A DNA stretch of 64,000 nt, taken from assembly GCF_023516435.1 (NCBI RefSeq), contig NZ_CP097332.1, forward strand, positions 3,038,001 through 3,102,000. Direction: 5' to 3'. Of this stretch, positions 15,676 to 23,893 are shown piece after piece. Positions within the stretch are counted from its first letter, which is position 1. Each line of letters begins with the position of its first letter. Both the position numbers and the translations under genes were made by a program. The stretch comes from Jatrophihabitans telluris (lineage in GTDB: Bacteria > Actinomycetota > Actinomycetes > Mycobacteriales > Jatrophihabitantaceae). The notes beneath the pieces are model-generated. The model was not told the DNA's origin, did no database searches, and saw only the letters and a list, made by a program, of their open reading frames with translations.

Positions 15676-16934
15676 GCGGGCCAGTGCGAATCACGCAGGT
15701 GGCCGACCACGCCGCCGTGTCGATTGGCACCGTTTCAAATGTGTTGAATCGTCCCGAGCGGGTTTCGGCGTCCACCCGCGAACGAGTGCTCCGGGCGATG
15801 GACGAACTCGGCTTCAGTCGCGACTCATCGGCTGCGGCAACGGGCGCGGGGTCGGCGCCCCCGCCGGAGGAGCTCGCGTCGTCCCCGCGCGAGCCGGACC
15901 GTCGATCGGCCGGGATCGTTGCGGTCGCCAAGCGCGCCCGGGTGTCGGTGGGGACGGTCTCGAATGTGCTCAACCGCCCCGACAAGGTGACGCCCAAGAC
16001 CCGAGACCGCGTGCTGCGCGCGATCGAGGAACTGGGCTTCGTCCGCAACGAGGCGGCGCGGCAGCTGCGCATCGGGCGGAGCCGCACCGTCGGGCTGATC
16101 GTGCTCGACGTGGCCAACCCGTTCTTCGTCGACATCGCGGGCGGGGCTGAGAAGACCGCGGAGAAGTCCGGCCTGTCGCTGGTCATCTGCAACAGCTCCG
16201 AGCTTCCCGATCGCGAGGCCCACTACCTGAGCCTGCTGGAGGAGCAGCGAAGCTTCGGGATTCTGCTCACGCCGGTGATGACGAAGAACCCGCGGATCGA
16301 GGAGATCCGCAAGCGGGGCACGCCGGTCGTACTCGTCGACCGGGCTTCCGGCCGTGGGCAGTGCTCGGTATCGGTGGACGACGTCTCAGGTGGGCAGAGC
16401 GCGGTGAACCACCTGATCGGCCAGGGACACGAGAGGATCGCGTTCGTGGGCGGCCCGCGTTCGATCAAGCAGGTTCAGGATCGTCTGAAGGGTTCACGCC
16501 TGGCCCTGGACGAGGCCGGGATGCCTACCTCCTCGCTGGTCACGTTCGACACCGACGCGCTCACCGTCGCCGAGGGTCGGCGCGCGGGCGCTTGGCTGTC
16601 CGGACTCAGCCGGGCGGACCGCCCCACGGCGGCATTCTGCGCCAACGACCTGCTCGCGCTCGGACTCCTGCAGGAGATGACCAGCCAAGGACGATCCGTT
16701 CCGCAGGATTTGGCCATCATCGGTTACGACGACATCGACTTCGCCTCCGCGGCGGCGGTTCCCCTCAGCTCGGTCAGGCAGCCCCGCCAGTTGCTCGGAC
16801 AGACCGCGACGGAGCTGTTGATCGACGAGGCCGCAGGCGACCCGGCACACAAGCATCGCCAGGTCGTGTTCCAGCCCGAGCTCGTCGTTCGCGATTCCAC
16901 CCGGCTGCGGCGGGCTCACCCCAAGCGTGGCTGA
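15672..16934 (+). CDS. LacI-family regulator with two tandem HTH domains (rhamnose operon regulator)
   Basis: From the GTG at 15672 the protein has 420 residues, longer than the usual ~340. Residues 7-50 form a LacI HTH (ITQVADHAAVSIGTVSNVLN). Residues 80-133 form a second (VAVAKRARVSVGTVSNVLN), followed by the hinge-like FVRNEAARQLRIGRSRTVG. Between them is an Ala/Pro/Ser-rich linker of about 30 residues. The rest is the periplasmic-binding-protein-like effector domain (VGLIVLDVANPFFVDIAGG to IIGYDDIDFASAAAVPLSSV). It faces the rhamnose operon and is its likely repressor, with rhamnose or a rhamnose phosphate as inducer by inference. It overlaps the end of the convergent tetR gene by 19 bp. 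Confidence 0.9.
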   Translation: MSGPVRITQVADHAAVSIGTVSNVLNRPERVSASTRERVLRAMDELGFSRDSSAAATGAGSAPPPEELASSPREPDRRSAGIVAVAKRARVSVGTVSNVLNRPDKVTPKTRDRVLRAIEELGFVRNEAARQLRIGRSRTVGLIVLDVANPFFVDIAGGAEKTAEKSGLSLVICNSSELPDREAHYLSLLEEQRSFGILLTPVMTKNPRIEEIRKRGTPVVLVDRASGRGQCSVSVDDVSGGQSAVNHLIGQGHERIAFVGGPRSIKQVQDRLKGSRLALDEAGMPTSSLVTFDTDALTVAEGRRAGAWLSGLSRADRPTAAFCANDLLALGLLQEMTSQGRSVPQDLAIIGYDDIDFASAAAVPLSSVRQPRQLLGQTATELLIDEAAGDPAHKHRQVVFQPELVVRDSTRLRRAHPKRG

Positions 16935-17635
16935 TCGGCAGCGCGCCGCCGATCGGGGGCGGTAGCAATTCGGCTCGGTACGGGCGGCAACAGGGCCGCG
17001 ATGAGTGCCTCGCCGACGAAGTCCCCGTACCGCCCGGCGGACCATCCGGATTTGAGTACGAGCAGGTCGTAGAACTCGGCCGAGCTGTAGGTCCACAGAA
17101 TGTCGGACGCCTGGGTGACGGATAAGCCCGGCCGAAGCCAGCCACGGCGCTGCAACCTACGGGCGTTGCGCCGCATACGTTCCCGGCGTTGTCCCTCGGC
17201 CTCGGCCAGCAGCTCGGCCATGTCGGGGTCGGACGCCGATGCGGCGCGGATCAGGAGCATGATCGGGCCGACCTCCGGAGCGACCTCGGTGGTGAGCCTC
17301 CCCCAACCGCGCAGGACCACCCGGGGGTCACTCTCGGACGTGCTCAGCGCATCTGAACGAGCCGGCGCGGGCACAGCCCCACGTCCTTGGCCTTGGGAGC
17401 CCCGCAGGCCGCGCTCCCACAACGCGCGCACAACCCCTGACTTGCCTCCGAAGGCCTTGTAGACGGTCTCGACGGAGACCTCGGCCTGCGCGGCGATCCC
17501 GGCGATGGTCGTAGCGGCGTAGCCCGATTCGAGCAGCTGCTGACGGGCGATGTCGAGAATGCCGGAGCGGGTCCGCGCGGCCTGTTCCTGACGGCGGCTG
17601 GCGTCGTAGCGGCGCCTGACCTTGACTTCCGGCAT
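16916..17635 (-). CDS. TetR-family transcriptional regulator
   Basis: A 239-residue regulator starting MPEVKVRRRYDASRRQEQAA. The HTH is ILDIARQQLLESGYAATTIAGIAAQAEVS then VETVYKAFGGKSGVV. The C-terminal helical domain carries an Arg-rich helix (RRERMRRNARRLQRRGWL). The start at 17635 is set by the usual spacing to the HTH; a reading to 17719 would extend into the divergent gene. It faces the NTF2-like/NmrA-like pair across 61 bp and probably controls it. Its 3' end overlaps the lacI-type gene tail-to-tail. Ligand unknown. Confidence 0.87.
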   Translation of the reverse strand: MPEVKVRRRYDASRRQEQAARTRSGILDIARQQLLESGYAATTIAGIAAQAEVSVETVYKAFGGKSGVVRALWERGLRGSQGQGRGAVPAPARSDALSTSESDPRVVLRGWGRLTTEVAPEVGPIMLLIRAASASDPDMAELLAEAEGQRRERMRRNARRLQRRGWLRPGLSVTQASDILWTYSSAEFYDLLVLKSGWSAGRYGDFVGEALIAALLPPVPSRIATAPDRRRAADQPRLG

Positions 17636-17696
17636 ATTTCGTTCCAGAGTTGTGTATCGAATATTGGGCGAGCATAGCAAGCCTGGGGAGCTCCAG

Positions 17697-18113
17697 ATGA
17701 ACGACCCGCGCAGCGTCATCGATCATCTGGTCCAGGTAACGAACGACCACGACCTCAACGCGCTGGTCGACTGCTTCGCCCCGGACTACGTCAACCAGAC
17801 GCCCGCGCATCCGGCACGCGGATTTCTCGGCCGCGATCAGGTCAGGCGCAACTGGGCCACGATCTTCGCCGGTGTTCCTGATCTGTCCGTGCGCGTGGTG
17901 GCGGCTGCGAGCGACGGTGACGAGGCCTGGACCGAATGGCAGATGGCCGGAACGCGCGTCGACGGACAACCGCATGCGATGGCGGGCGTCATCGTTTTCG
18001 TCGTGCGACAAGGACTGATCTCGTCCGGACGGTTCTACCTCGAGCCGCTCGATGTGTCCAGCGGTAACGCCGATACCGCCGTCGATCGGCTGATCAACGG
18101 TTCGGCGTCGTGA
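17697..18113 (+). CDS. NTF2-like (SnoaL-type) protein
   Basis: A 138-residue alpha+beta cone protein. It begins MNDPRSVIDHLVQVTNDHD, then ALVDCFAPDYVNQTPAHPA and RNWATIFAGVPDLSVRVV, the usual SnoaL order. Such folds act as small isomerases/cyclases or as ligand-binding proteins; no catalytic assignment is possible here. GGGGAG lies about eight bases before the ATG. Its stop overlaps the start of the NmrA-like gene (GTGA), so the two are made together, perhaps acting on one small molecule. The divergent TetR gene is the likely regulator. Confidence 0.8.
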   Translation: MNDPRSVIDHLVQVTNDHDLNALVDCFAPDYVNQTPAHPARGFLGRDQVRRNWATIFAGVPDLSVRVVAAASDGDEAWTEWQMAGTRVDGQPHAMAGVIVFVVRQGLISSGRFYLEPLDVSSGNADTAVDRLINGSAS

Positions 18114-18967
18114 TCCTCGTCGCCGGCGGCACCGGCACGCTCGGCCGCCAGGTAGTCGCCCGCCTGGTGTCATCCGGCCATCAGGTACGGGTGCTGACCC
18201 GTGTCGCTGCCCACGCCGCGGGACTCGGTGCGCAGGTCTCGATCGGTGACGTGCGCGATCCGTCCAGCCTGGCAGCCGCGTCCACCGGATGCGAGACCGT
18301 GGTGGCGGCGACGCACGGCTTTCTCGGCGGACGCGGAGGCGGCCCCGAGGCGATCGACAATCACGGCAACGCGAATCTGATCCGAGCAGCGGTCGATGCG
18401 GAGGTCTCGCATTTCGTGCTGCTCTCGGTGCTCGGCGCGAGTGCGGCCCATCCGCTGTCACTGCATCGAGCCAAGCATGCCGCCGAGCAACACCTCTACA
18501 ACAGCGGCCTTTCCTGGACGGTGCTGCGGCCGTCGGCCTACGTCGAGACCTGGACGGGCGTGATCGGCGCCCCGCTGGCCGACGGCGGCCCGGCGCTCGT
18601 GTTCGGCCACGGCGACAATCCGATCAACTTCATCGCGGCCTCCGACGTGGCCGCGCTCGTCGAACGCGCGATCACCGATGAATCGCTGCGCTGCGAGACC
18701 ATCGACGTTCCCGGACCGGACAACCTGACGATGACGGAGTTCGCTCGTTTGCTCGGAGCGCGTCGGATCAAACGGATCCCACGCGGCGCACTTCGCGCCA
18801 TGTCCATCGCCGCCGCACCGGTCGCTCCGGCCTTCGCCCGGCGCGCGGCCACCGCGTTGGTCATGGACACCACCGACATGACCGCCGACGCGCACTCGCT
18901 GTGCGCGAGGTTCCCCGACCTGTCCTGGCGTTCGGCCTCCGACGTCCTGCGCTCGCGCGAGGCGTGA
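18110..18967 (+). CDS. NmrA-like / atypical SDR NAD(P)-binding protein
   Basis: A 285-residue protein with the N-terminal NAD(P) loop VAGGTGTLGRQVVARL (GxxGxxG) and Arg residues after the second strand (VRVLTRV), favouring NADP. The central part HFVLLSVLGAS and WTVLRPSAYVETW follows NmrA/quinone-oxidoreductase-2-like proteins. The classical catalytic Tyr-x3-Lys is not evident, so it may be a redox sensor or an atypical reductase. It is translationally coupled to the NTF2-like gene. About 200 bp follow before the ABC pair, in which I see no gene. Confidence 0.8.
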   Translation: MILVAGGTGTLGRQVVARLVSSGHQVRVLTRVAAHAAGLGAQVSIGDVRDPSSLAAASTGCETVVAATHGFLGGRGGGPEAIDNHGNANLIRAAVDAEVSHFVLLSVLGASAAHPLSLHRAKHAAEQHLYNSGLSWTVLRPSAYVETWTGVIGAPLADGGPALVFGHGDNPINFIAASDVAALVERAITDESLRCETIDVPGPDNLTMTEFARLLGARRIKRIPRGALRAMSIAAAPVAPAFARRAATALVMDTTDMTADAHSLCARFPDLSWRSASDVLRSREA

Positions 18968-19170
18968 GCATCACCGACGCGAGGCGTGGCCTGCGGCTAC
19001 GGCACCGCGGGACCCGTGCCGTCGCCATCGAGGACGACCGGGTCGGGGGCGGCCGGTGCGCAGCGACCTCTGAACGCATCGGGGTCCGGTCAGGGATTTC
19101 CCTGAGGCGCCGCGGTGGCTGACCCCGCATTCTGAGCAGGACGCGACGTCACTGCTCGGAGGGGGCTTTC

Positions 19171-20094
19171 ATGATCTCGGTCCGGGACCTGCACAAGCAC
19201 TACGGAACCGCCCGCGCGGTGGACGGGCTGTCCTTCGAGGTTCGGCCGGGGCACGTAACCGGATTCCTCGGACCGAACGGAGCCGGCAAGTCCACGACGA
19301 TGCGAATGATCATGGGCCTGGACGCACCGTCGTCGGGGACCGCTACCGTCAACGGACGCCCGTACCGTGACATCCACCGGCCGATGTTCGAGGTCGGAGC
19401 CGTCCTCGAGGCCAGGGCGGTACACGGGGGTCGTAGCGCGTTCAATCACCTGCTCTGTCTGGCGCAGAGCAACGGTATCGGTCCTCGACGCGTCCGCGAG
19501 GTGTTGGAACTCGTCGGTCTGGACGGTGTCGCCCGTCGGCGCGCGCAGGGATTTTCGCTCGGGATGGCGCAACGACTCGGGCTGGCCGTCGCGCTGCTCG
19601 GCGACCCGCCGGTGCTGCTCTGCGACGAACCCGTCAACGGCCTTGATCCAGAGGGGATTCTCTGGATCCGCACCCTGTTGCGCCGGCTGGCCGAAGAGGG
19701 CCGGACGGTGCTGGTGTCCAGCCACTTGATGAGCGAGATGGCGCTGACTGCCGATCATGTGGTCGTCATAGCTCAGGGGCGCTTGCTCGCCGAAGGTCCC
19801 ACCGCGCAGATCATCGCCCATGGCGCGGTGAGCGAGGTGACCCTCCGCTCGCCACAGGCGGCCGCCTTCAGTCCTGTGCTTCAACTCGCCGGCGCAGACG
19901 TATCCCCGGGCGGCGACGGTCCCGAGACGCTGCGTATCACGGGGTTGAGCGCCGTGCGGGTGGGTGAGCTGGCCGCGCAGCGGCACATCACGCTGCACGA
20001 ACTGACCACCCGTGCCCCGTCCTTGGAGGAGGCCTTCATGGCTCTGACCCGTAGCCATCTCGATTTCCAGATAGCAGAAGCGAACGCGTCATGA
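19171..20094 (+). CDS. ABC-2 type exporter ATP-binding protein
   Basis: A 307-residue ABC ATPase with Walker A GFLGPNGAGKSTTMRMIMG (around residue 35), signature FSLGMAQRLGLAVALLGDP, Walker B VLLCDEPVNGLDPEG and H-loop VLVSSHLMSEM. The C-terminal ~80 residues are the extension common to drug/bacitracin-type ABC-2 exporters. GGAGGGGG precedes the ATG. The gene overlaps the permease (ATGA), so both are made as one unit. It probably exports a toxic lipid-like or peptide compound, but nothing in the sequence names the substrate, and no two-component system or other regulator is directly attached. Confidence 0.9.
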   Translation: MISVRDLHKHYGTARAVDGLSFEVRPGHVTGFLGPNGAGKSTTMRMIMGLDAPSSGTATVNGRPYRDIHRPMFEVGAVLEARAVHGGRSAFNHLLCLAQSNGIGPRRVREVLELVGLDGVARRRAQGFSLGMAQRLGLAVALLGDPPVLLCDEPVNGLDPEGILWIRTLLRRLAEEGRTVLVSSHLMSEMALTADHVVVIAQGRLLAEGPTAQIIAHGAVSEVTLRSPQAAAFSPVLQLAGADVSPGGDGPETLRITGLSAVRVGELAAQRHITLHELTTRAPSLEEAFMALTRSHLDFQIAEANAS

Positions 20095-20906
20095 GCGCCG
20101 CCACCGGCACACCGGTCCTGCAGGGCTCTGGCCCGTCCATCGGCCTTGGGAACGTCCTTCGCTCGGAGTGGACCAAGCTCACCACCGTCCGCTCCACATA
20201 CTGGACCGCCGTGGTCGCCCTGCTGTCGACGGTCGCGCTCGGCGCGGCCATCTGCGCGCGCATGGCCCAAGAGATCTCCATCGGCAAGCAAACCGTCGAC
20301 GGGTTGGATGCGACGACCTTCAGTCTCAGCGGAATCTACCTCGCGCAGATCGCGGCCGGCGCCCTCGGTGTGCTGGTGGTCAGTTCCGAATACGGCACCG
20401 GCATGATCCGCGCGAGTCTGGCTGCCGTGCCGCAACGAGGCGCCCTCCTGGGCGCCAAGGCGGCCGTTTTCGGCGCCGCGAGCCTGGTTCTCGGCGAAAT
20501 CATGTCCTTCGGCGCCTTCGGGGTGGGCCAGGCCCTGCTGGGCCGGGCGCACGCCGGAGTCTCGCTCAGCGATCCCGGCGTGCTGCGCGCGGTCTTCGGC
20601 GGCGGTCTGTACCTGTGCACAGTCGGCCTGCTCGGGCTCGCGATCGGGGTACTCGTCAGGCACACGGCAGGCGCGCTGTCCGCCTTCTTCGGAGTTCTCT
20701 TCGCGCCCAGCGTGGTCATCGACCTGCTACCGCCCAGCTGGCACAACGCCATCCACTACATGCCCGCCAACGCCGGCTCGCAGATCCTCACCGTGCAACG
20801 CGGCGCCGGTGCCCTGGCGCCATGGGCCGGCTTCGCCCTGTTCTGTACCTACGGAGCAGCAGCTATGGCTGCCGGGTACGTGCTGCTGCTTCGCCGCGAC
20901 AGCTGA
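20091..20906 (+). CDS. ABC-2 type exporter permease
   Basis: A 271-residue membrane protein with about six hydrophobic helices. It begins with a cytoplasmic stretch ending NVLRSEWTKLTTVRSTYWT, the usual lead-in of this permease type, then TM1 (AVVALLSTVALGAAICARM). Others lie near IAAGALGVLVVSSEYGTGMI, VFGAASLVLGEIMSFGAFGV and TVGLLGLAIGVLV. The SEYGTGMIRASL motif is typical of ABC-2 permeases coupled to drug-type ATPases. It is the partner of the ATPase directly upstream. The 186 bp that follow contain only short GC-rich inverted repeats. Confidence 0.88.
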   Translation: MSAATGTPVLQGSGPSIGLGNVLRSEWTKLTTVRSTYWTAVVALLSTVALGAAICARMAQEISIGKQTVDGLDATTFSLSGIYLAQIAAGALGVLVVSSEYGTGMIRASLAAVPQRGALLGAKAAVFGAASLVLGEIMSFGAFGVGQALLGRAHAGVSLSDPGVLRAVFGGGLYLCTVGLLGLAIGVLVRHTAGALSAFFGVLFAPSVVIDLLPPSWHNAIHYMPANAGSQILTVQRGAGALAPWAGFALFCTYGAAAMAAGYVLLLRRDS

Positions 20907-21092
20907 GCCGCCGCCGGCGGCACGAATCGCCCCGGTGCCGCCGCGGCGCATCACACGCATCAGAGCCACCTGAGAGCGATGTTGCAGTCCGGTCACGGGA
21001 CCCCGACCCGGTCAGTCGTGGCATAGCCTGATGCCGCGTCGCTACCGGCTTCAGCAGCAGGCCAGCGACGAGATCCGACCGAGGTGAGTGTC

Positions 21093-21374
21093 ATGAAACC
21101 AAGCCATGGTTTGTCCAGCCCGCATTCAGATCACTACTTCGCCGACCTGATCGAGCGACTCGCCTTCGAGTACGAGGGCACCCTGTCGGTCTGCTTCATC
21201 GTGGATGTCGTGCGTCAGTGCCGTGCGCAGCTGGCGGGATCGCCGAAGCCGGCCCTACCCGAACTCGTCGAGCGGCTGGCTCGCTGTCGCCTCGAGGAAC
21301 TCACCGAGGCCAAACCGGATTCCGCACCCGGAGGCAGACTCGGCACCGATGTTGCGGCGGGGCCTCACCGCTGA
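21093..21374 (+). CDS. Small helical protein of unknown function
   Basis: A 93-residue protein from the ATG at 21093 (GAGG about nine bases upstream; a GTG at 21084 is too close to that site). Residues 15-75 predict three helices: HYFADLIERLAFEYEG, LSVCFIVDVVRQCRAQLAG and ALPELVERLARCRLEEL. This resembles the small three-helix dimerisation units seen alone or fused to phosphatases in mycobacteria and relatives. The tail is disordered. It ends 12 bp before the convergent phoU-like gene. No function can be given. Confidence 0.6.
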   Translation: MKPSHGLSSPHSDHYFADLIERLAFEYEGTLSVCFIVDVVRQCRAQLAGSPKPALPELVERLARCRLEELTEAKPDSAPGGRLGTDVAAGPHR

Positions 21375-21386
21375 TCGCGAGGGGGC

Positions 21387-22076
21387 TCAGCGACGGCCTC
21401 CGGACCATCCTTCACGCGGCTCGACCGGCGCCAGGTGCTCGGCCGTGATGACGAAATAGACGCGTCGCGCGACCGAAACCGCTTGGTCGGCGTAGCGCTC
21501 GAAGTAACGGCCGAGCAGGCTGACATCGATGGCGGTGTTGACCCGCGCTCCGGTGTGCTCGGCGAGCAGCAGCGCAAACATCTGCCGGTGCAACCGGGTC
21601 ATCTCCTCGTCGCCGGCGGGCACTCTGGCCGCCAGCGTCGGGTCGCGGCTCGCGAGCGCCGCGGCGACGTCGGCGGCGAGGCCGACCGCGACTTCTCCCA
21701 TGCCCGTGATCGTGGCACGCAGCGGTTCGGGCACGGCATGGTCGGGATATCTCAGCCGGGCCGCCCGGGCTACGTGCGCCGCCAGGTCACCCATGCGCTC
21801 GAGGCCGGCGGCGGCCGGGATGGTCGCGGTCAGCAGCCGCAGGTCGGTGGCGACCGGTTGCTGGGTGGCAAGGAGGGTGAATACGAGTTCGTCGAGTTCA
21901 GCCCGCCGGGTGTCGAGCTGGACATCACCGGCGATGACCTGCTCGGCAATCTGGAGGTCGGCCTCCTCGAGGGCGAGCGATCCGCGGACCATCGCGAGGC
22001 GAGCGAGTTCGGCCAGCTCGTACAGGGACTGCCAGACGTGGTCGAGTTCAGCGTGGTACTGGCTTCGTGCCTGCAC
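21387..22076 (-). CDS. phoU: PhoU-like protein
   Basis: A 229-residue all-helical protein with two PhoU three-helix repeats. The motifs are ELDELVFTLLATQQPVATDLRLL and, near the C-terminus, SLLGRYFERYADQAVSVARR with the usual E/D-x-x-x-D metal-cluster residues, as well as LERMGDLAAHVARAA. PhoU proteins modulate phosphate uptake and PhoR signalling. The GTG start is preceded by AAGGAGGTGA, a perfect Shine-Dalgarno sequence, placed inside the end of the GH15 gene two bases away. There is no pst or phoR gene here, so this is a stand-alone paralogue at the end of a carbohydrate/redox operon. Confidence 0.85.
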   Translation of the reverse strand: MQARSQYHAELDHVWQSLYELAELARLAMVRGSLALEEADLQIAEQVIAGDVQLDTRRAELDELVFTLLATQQPVATDLRLLTATIPAAAGLERMGDLAAHVARAARLRYPDHAVPEPLRATITGMGEVAVGLAADVAAALASRDPTLAARVPAGDEEMTRLHRQMFALLLAEHTGARVNTAIDVSLLGRYFERYADQAVSVARRVYFVITAEHLAPVEPREGWSGGRR

Positions 22077-22078
22077 GG

Positions 22079-23893
22079 TCAGCTCACCTCCTTCGGGTCT
22101 TCGGACAAGGTTATCGCGGCGTTGATCAGGGCCAGCAGACTCAGGGCCTGCGGGAAGTTACCGAGGAAGGCTCCGTCGGCGGGTGTGAGCATCTCCGCGA
22201 ACAGGCCCACTTCGTTGGACGAGGCGAGCAGCTCCTCGAAACGCTGACGGGCCTGTTCGCTTCGGCCACACAGGTGCAGCGCGGACACCATCCAGAAGGA
22301 ACAGGCGACAAAGCTGCCTTCCTCGTGGTGCATCCCGCTGTAGCGGAAGAGGTGGGGCCCGGAGCCGAGTTCGTCCTGCAACGCGTCCAGAGTGCGACTC
22401 ATGCGCTCGCCTCGGTCGAAACCACTGATGGCATGCAGGAGGATCGAGGCGTCAAGCTCGTCGGTGCCGGGGTACCACCGGTAGGCCTGGCGTTGTTCGG
22501 ACCAGCCGTGCTCGTCGACCCACTGACGAATGCGGACCGCCTCGGCCCGCCATCGCGACGGGTCCGCGGCAAGGTGGCCCTGTTCGCACAGGCGCACGGC
22601 TGTCACCAGCGCCTGCCAGCAGCCCAGTTTCGACGTGACGTAGTGCCGTTCTTCGGGCAACTCCCACATACCCGCGTCCGGCCGTCGCCAGCGATCGCAG
22701 GCAAGGTCGGCGACTGCTTCGAGCTGACGAGCCGTCTCGGTGTCCAGCACGTTGCCGGCGTCGACGTAGCGAGCCACGATGTCCAGCAAGTCGCCATAGA
22801 CACCGAGTTGCAACTGGCTCACCGCACGGTTACCCGTCACCACCGGCCCGATCCCGCGCCAGCCCGGGACGTCTGGCTCGGTTCGTTCGTGGGACGGGGT
22901 GCCGTCGAGCTGATAGAACACCGCCGGATCCGGGCCGTGCTCGCGAATCGTGGCCAGCAGCCAGCTGATGGCGCTGTGTGTCTCCTCCCGCAGGCCGAAG
23001 CGGAACAGCGCCTTCAACGAGTACGCCATGTCTCGAACCCAGGCGTAGCGGTAGTCCCAATTCTTACCGCCGCTTGGATCCTCGGGCAGGGACGTGGTCG
23101 CCGCGGCGGCGATCGCCCCGGTCGGCGCATGGATCAGCAGTTTCAGCGCCAGGGCGCTTCGATGCACGGGCCCGGACCACTCACCGTCCCAATGGAAGGC
23201 TGAACTCCAGTCCTGCCAGTTGGCGATCGTGCGGTCCACACCCTCGTCCAACGCCTGCAGGGACGGGACCTGCAGCGGTTCGCGCTCCGTCGCGACCAGC
23301 CCGATCAGGTGATCCACCCCGACTTCGCTCCTGAATCGGAAACGGACTTCCCGATCGTCGCGCTCGATATGGTCGTGGCCGCGCGACTGGACGCTCATGG
23401 TCAGGCCGTCGAGTCGAATGAGCGTCGTCTCCGGGCCGGGCTCCAGCCACGGTGAGGCCGTGTTGAGGCAGGTGCCAGGACGTACCGTCGCCTCGAATTC
23501 CACCGATCCGGAAAGCCCACTCAGCCGCCGGACAAGCTCGGCCCACGGCAGCCGGCCGGCGACGCCCGTGTTCATCGAGTCCGTCACGCGCGCCTGGCCA
23601 GAGGGCGTGCGATAGACCGTGCACAGCACGTTTGTGCCTTCCACATATGACCGTTGCACCGTGTACGGCCCGACCGGAGCCAGGGACATGAAGCCCCCGT
23701 CAGCCGCGTCGAGCACCGCCGCGAAGGCCGGTACCGAGTCGAGATCGGGCAGCGGCAACCAGTCGATCCGGCCGTCGGAGGCGATCAGGGCCACGGTCCG
23801 GCCGTCGCCGATCGCGGCGTACTCGGCGATGTCGATATAGCCGGCCCCATCCCGGCGGCCCGGCCCGGCCCGCCCCAGCCCAGCGACGCTCAC
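22079..23893 (-). CDS. Glycoside hydrolase family 15 protein (trehalase/glucoamylase-like)
   Basis: A 604-residue protein with the N-terminal beta domain of bacterial GH15 enzymes (YAAIGDGRTVALIASDGRIDW) and an (alpha/alpha)6 catalytic barrel. Key stretches are GKNWDYRYAWVRDMAYSLKA, WELPEERHYVTSKLGCW with a candidate catalytic Glu, and the C-terminal LGNFPQALSLLALINAA. Actinobacterial members include trehalases and glucan hydrolases; no signal peptide is seen, so it probably acts in the cytoplasm on trehalose or glycogen-type substrates. The GTG start at 23893 overlaps the stop of the flavin oxidoreductase gene (GTGA). A longer reading to 24169 lies inside that gene. Confidence 0.87.
   Translation of the reverse strand: MSVAGLGRAGPGRRDGAGYIDIAEYAAIGDGRTVALIASDGRIDWLPLPDLDSVPAFAAVLDAADGGFMSLAPVGPYTVQRSYVEGTNVLCTVYRTPSGQARVTDSMNTGVAGRLPWAELVRRLSGLSGSVEFEATVRPGTCLNTASPWLEPGPETTLIRLDGLTMSVQSRGHDHIERDDREVRFRFRSEVGVDHLIGLVATEREPLQVPSLQALDEGVDRTIANWQDWSSAFHWDGEWSGPVHRSALALKLLIHAPTGAIAAAATTSLPEDPSGGKNWDYRYAWVRDMAYSLKALFRFGLREETHSAISWLLATIREHGPDPAVFYQLDGTPSHERTEPDVPGWRGIGPVVTGNRAVSQLQLGVYGDLLDIVARYVDAGNVLDTETARQLEAVADLACDRWRRPDAGMWELPEERHYVTSKLGCWQALVTAVRLCEQGHLAADPSRWRAEAVRIRQWVDEHGWSEQRQAYRWYPGTDELDASILLHAISGFDRGERMSRTLDALQDELGSGPHLFRYSGMHHEEGSFVACSFWMVSALHLCGRSEQARQRFEELLASSNEVGLFAEMLTPADGAFLGNFPQALSLLALINAAITLSEDPKEVS

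Noticed and set aside
17636-17696. AT-richer imperfect palindrome (TATCGAATA) between tetR and the NTF2-like gene
   Set aside because: The arms are too short and imperfect to call an operator, although its place would fit.
20907-21092. GC-rich inverted repeats after the ABC permease gene
   Set aside because: They are short (about six bases) and of a kind expected by chance at this GC content, so no terminator was called.
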